64,000 nt of DNA from Ryuthela nishihirai (taxonomy: Eukaryota; Arthropoda; Arachnida; Araneae; Heptathelidae). Below, one piece after another: positions 63,761-64,000 of this stretch. The DNA is taken from contig JAWZYU010000001.1 in assembly GCA_038380435.1 (NCBI GenBank), forward strand, positions 13,868,001 through 13,932,000. Direction: 5' to 3'. A program made the translations under genes and the position numbers. How positions within the stretch are numbered: position 1 is the first letter of the stretch; the number at the start of each line of letters is the position of its first letter. The notes under the pieces are model-generated. The model did no database searches. It had not been told where the DNA came from and worked only from the letters and a program-made list of their open reading frames with translations.

Positions 63761-64000
63761 AAAATGTAGCTCAGAATACAGGACTGCCACTGAAACTCGT
63801 CCGAGAATGGTAAGAAAAGCAACCTGCCTACACGCTACAGAGACCTGTTCACAGAAATTTCCCCATAATAAAGTTTACATCACAGGGTTAGACGAACAAT
63901 GGCAAGTCGATCTCGTAGTTGTGAAAAATCTAATTCGCTTCAATGACAGTTATCGCTACATATTAACGGTCATTGATGTGTTCTCAAGGTATTGGTGGGC
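63676..64000 (+). pseudogene. Polinton/Maverick integrase, N-terminal part, broken and cut by window end
   Basis: The reading has ESHYFDPERGGFVSVKNV and a helix-turn-helix TGLPLKLVREW, typical of the N-terminus of Polinton integrases. A TAA follows at 63811-63813 where Leu is usual in the family. QPAYTLQRPVHRNFP continues in the same frame. About 63855-63870 the frame shifts by one, and TGLDEQWQVDLV with the first catalytic Asp and YILTVIDVFSRYWW follow to the window edge. The enzyme inserts the element's linear DNA with a rve-type DDE core; the remaining catalytic residues lie beyond 64000. With a stop and a frameshift this copy should be inactive. The rest of the Polinton (DNA polymerase B, packaging ATPase, protease, capsid proteins) would be expected to the right. 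Confidence 0.85.

Overview
The window looks like intergenic or intronic DNA from an AT-rich arthropod genome, probably a chelicerate and possibly a spider. This is inferred from base composition, spliced C-type-lectin-like relics, RTE, R1 and Tc1 element types, and the absence of any bacterial feature; it was not tested by search. Nearly everything recognisable is transposable-element DNA, much of it nested. No intact host gene is visible.

Layout: (1) 0.9-2.0 kb, 5' part of an RTE LINE. (2) 3.44-7.43 kb, a complete young LTR retrotransposon on the minus strand, with two 600-bp LTRs, an ACAGG target duplication, a tRNA-Ser-like primer site and one gag-protease ORF, but no pol. (3) 8.8-17.1 kb, tRNA-derived SINEs, an old RTE copy and a 24-bp minisatellite encoding KRKTSTPV repeats. 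(4) 19.0-22.1 kb, two exons of a decayed C-type lectin domain, with a Tc1 element and a second SINE family lying between them. (5) 24.5-30 kb, an RTE LINE cluster with a 1.2-kb head-to-head inverted pair and a rearranged chimeric copy. (6) 30.0-33.5 kb, a minisatellite, then an R1/I-like LINE with an RNase H region and 60-bp terminal repeats, split by a hAT-type MITE. (7) 33.5-43.4 kb, foldback MITEs, Tc1 relics, solo LTRs, and a SINE broken by a piggyBac-type MITE. (8) 43.5-49.5 kb, a Tigger relic, a nearly full-length RTE LINE and a diverged LINE split by a solo LTR. (9) 51.4-57.7 kb, a second copy of the piggyBac MITE, a repeat-of-repeats built from a ~300-nt module, another SINE and a Tigger-type MITE. 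(10) 61.5-64.0 kb, a Tigger relic, then the edge of a Polinton/Maverick with two PC4-like ORFs and the start of a broken integrase gene.

Many insertions have readable target duplications, so their relative order can be deduced: piggyBac MITE into SINE, hAT MITE into R1-like LINE, solo LTR into RTE LINE. The observations most worth following are the Polinton edge with two PC4-like (ssDNA-binding) ORFs beside the integrase, the pol-less but recent LTR element, the large LINE inverted repeat, the 527-bp TTAA element, and the minisatellite ORF with repeated T-P-x-K motifs.
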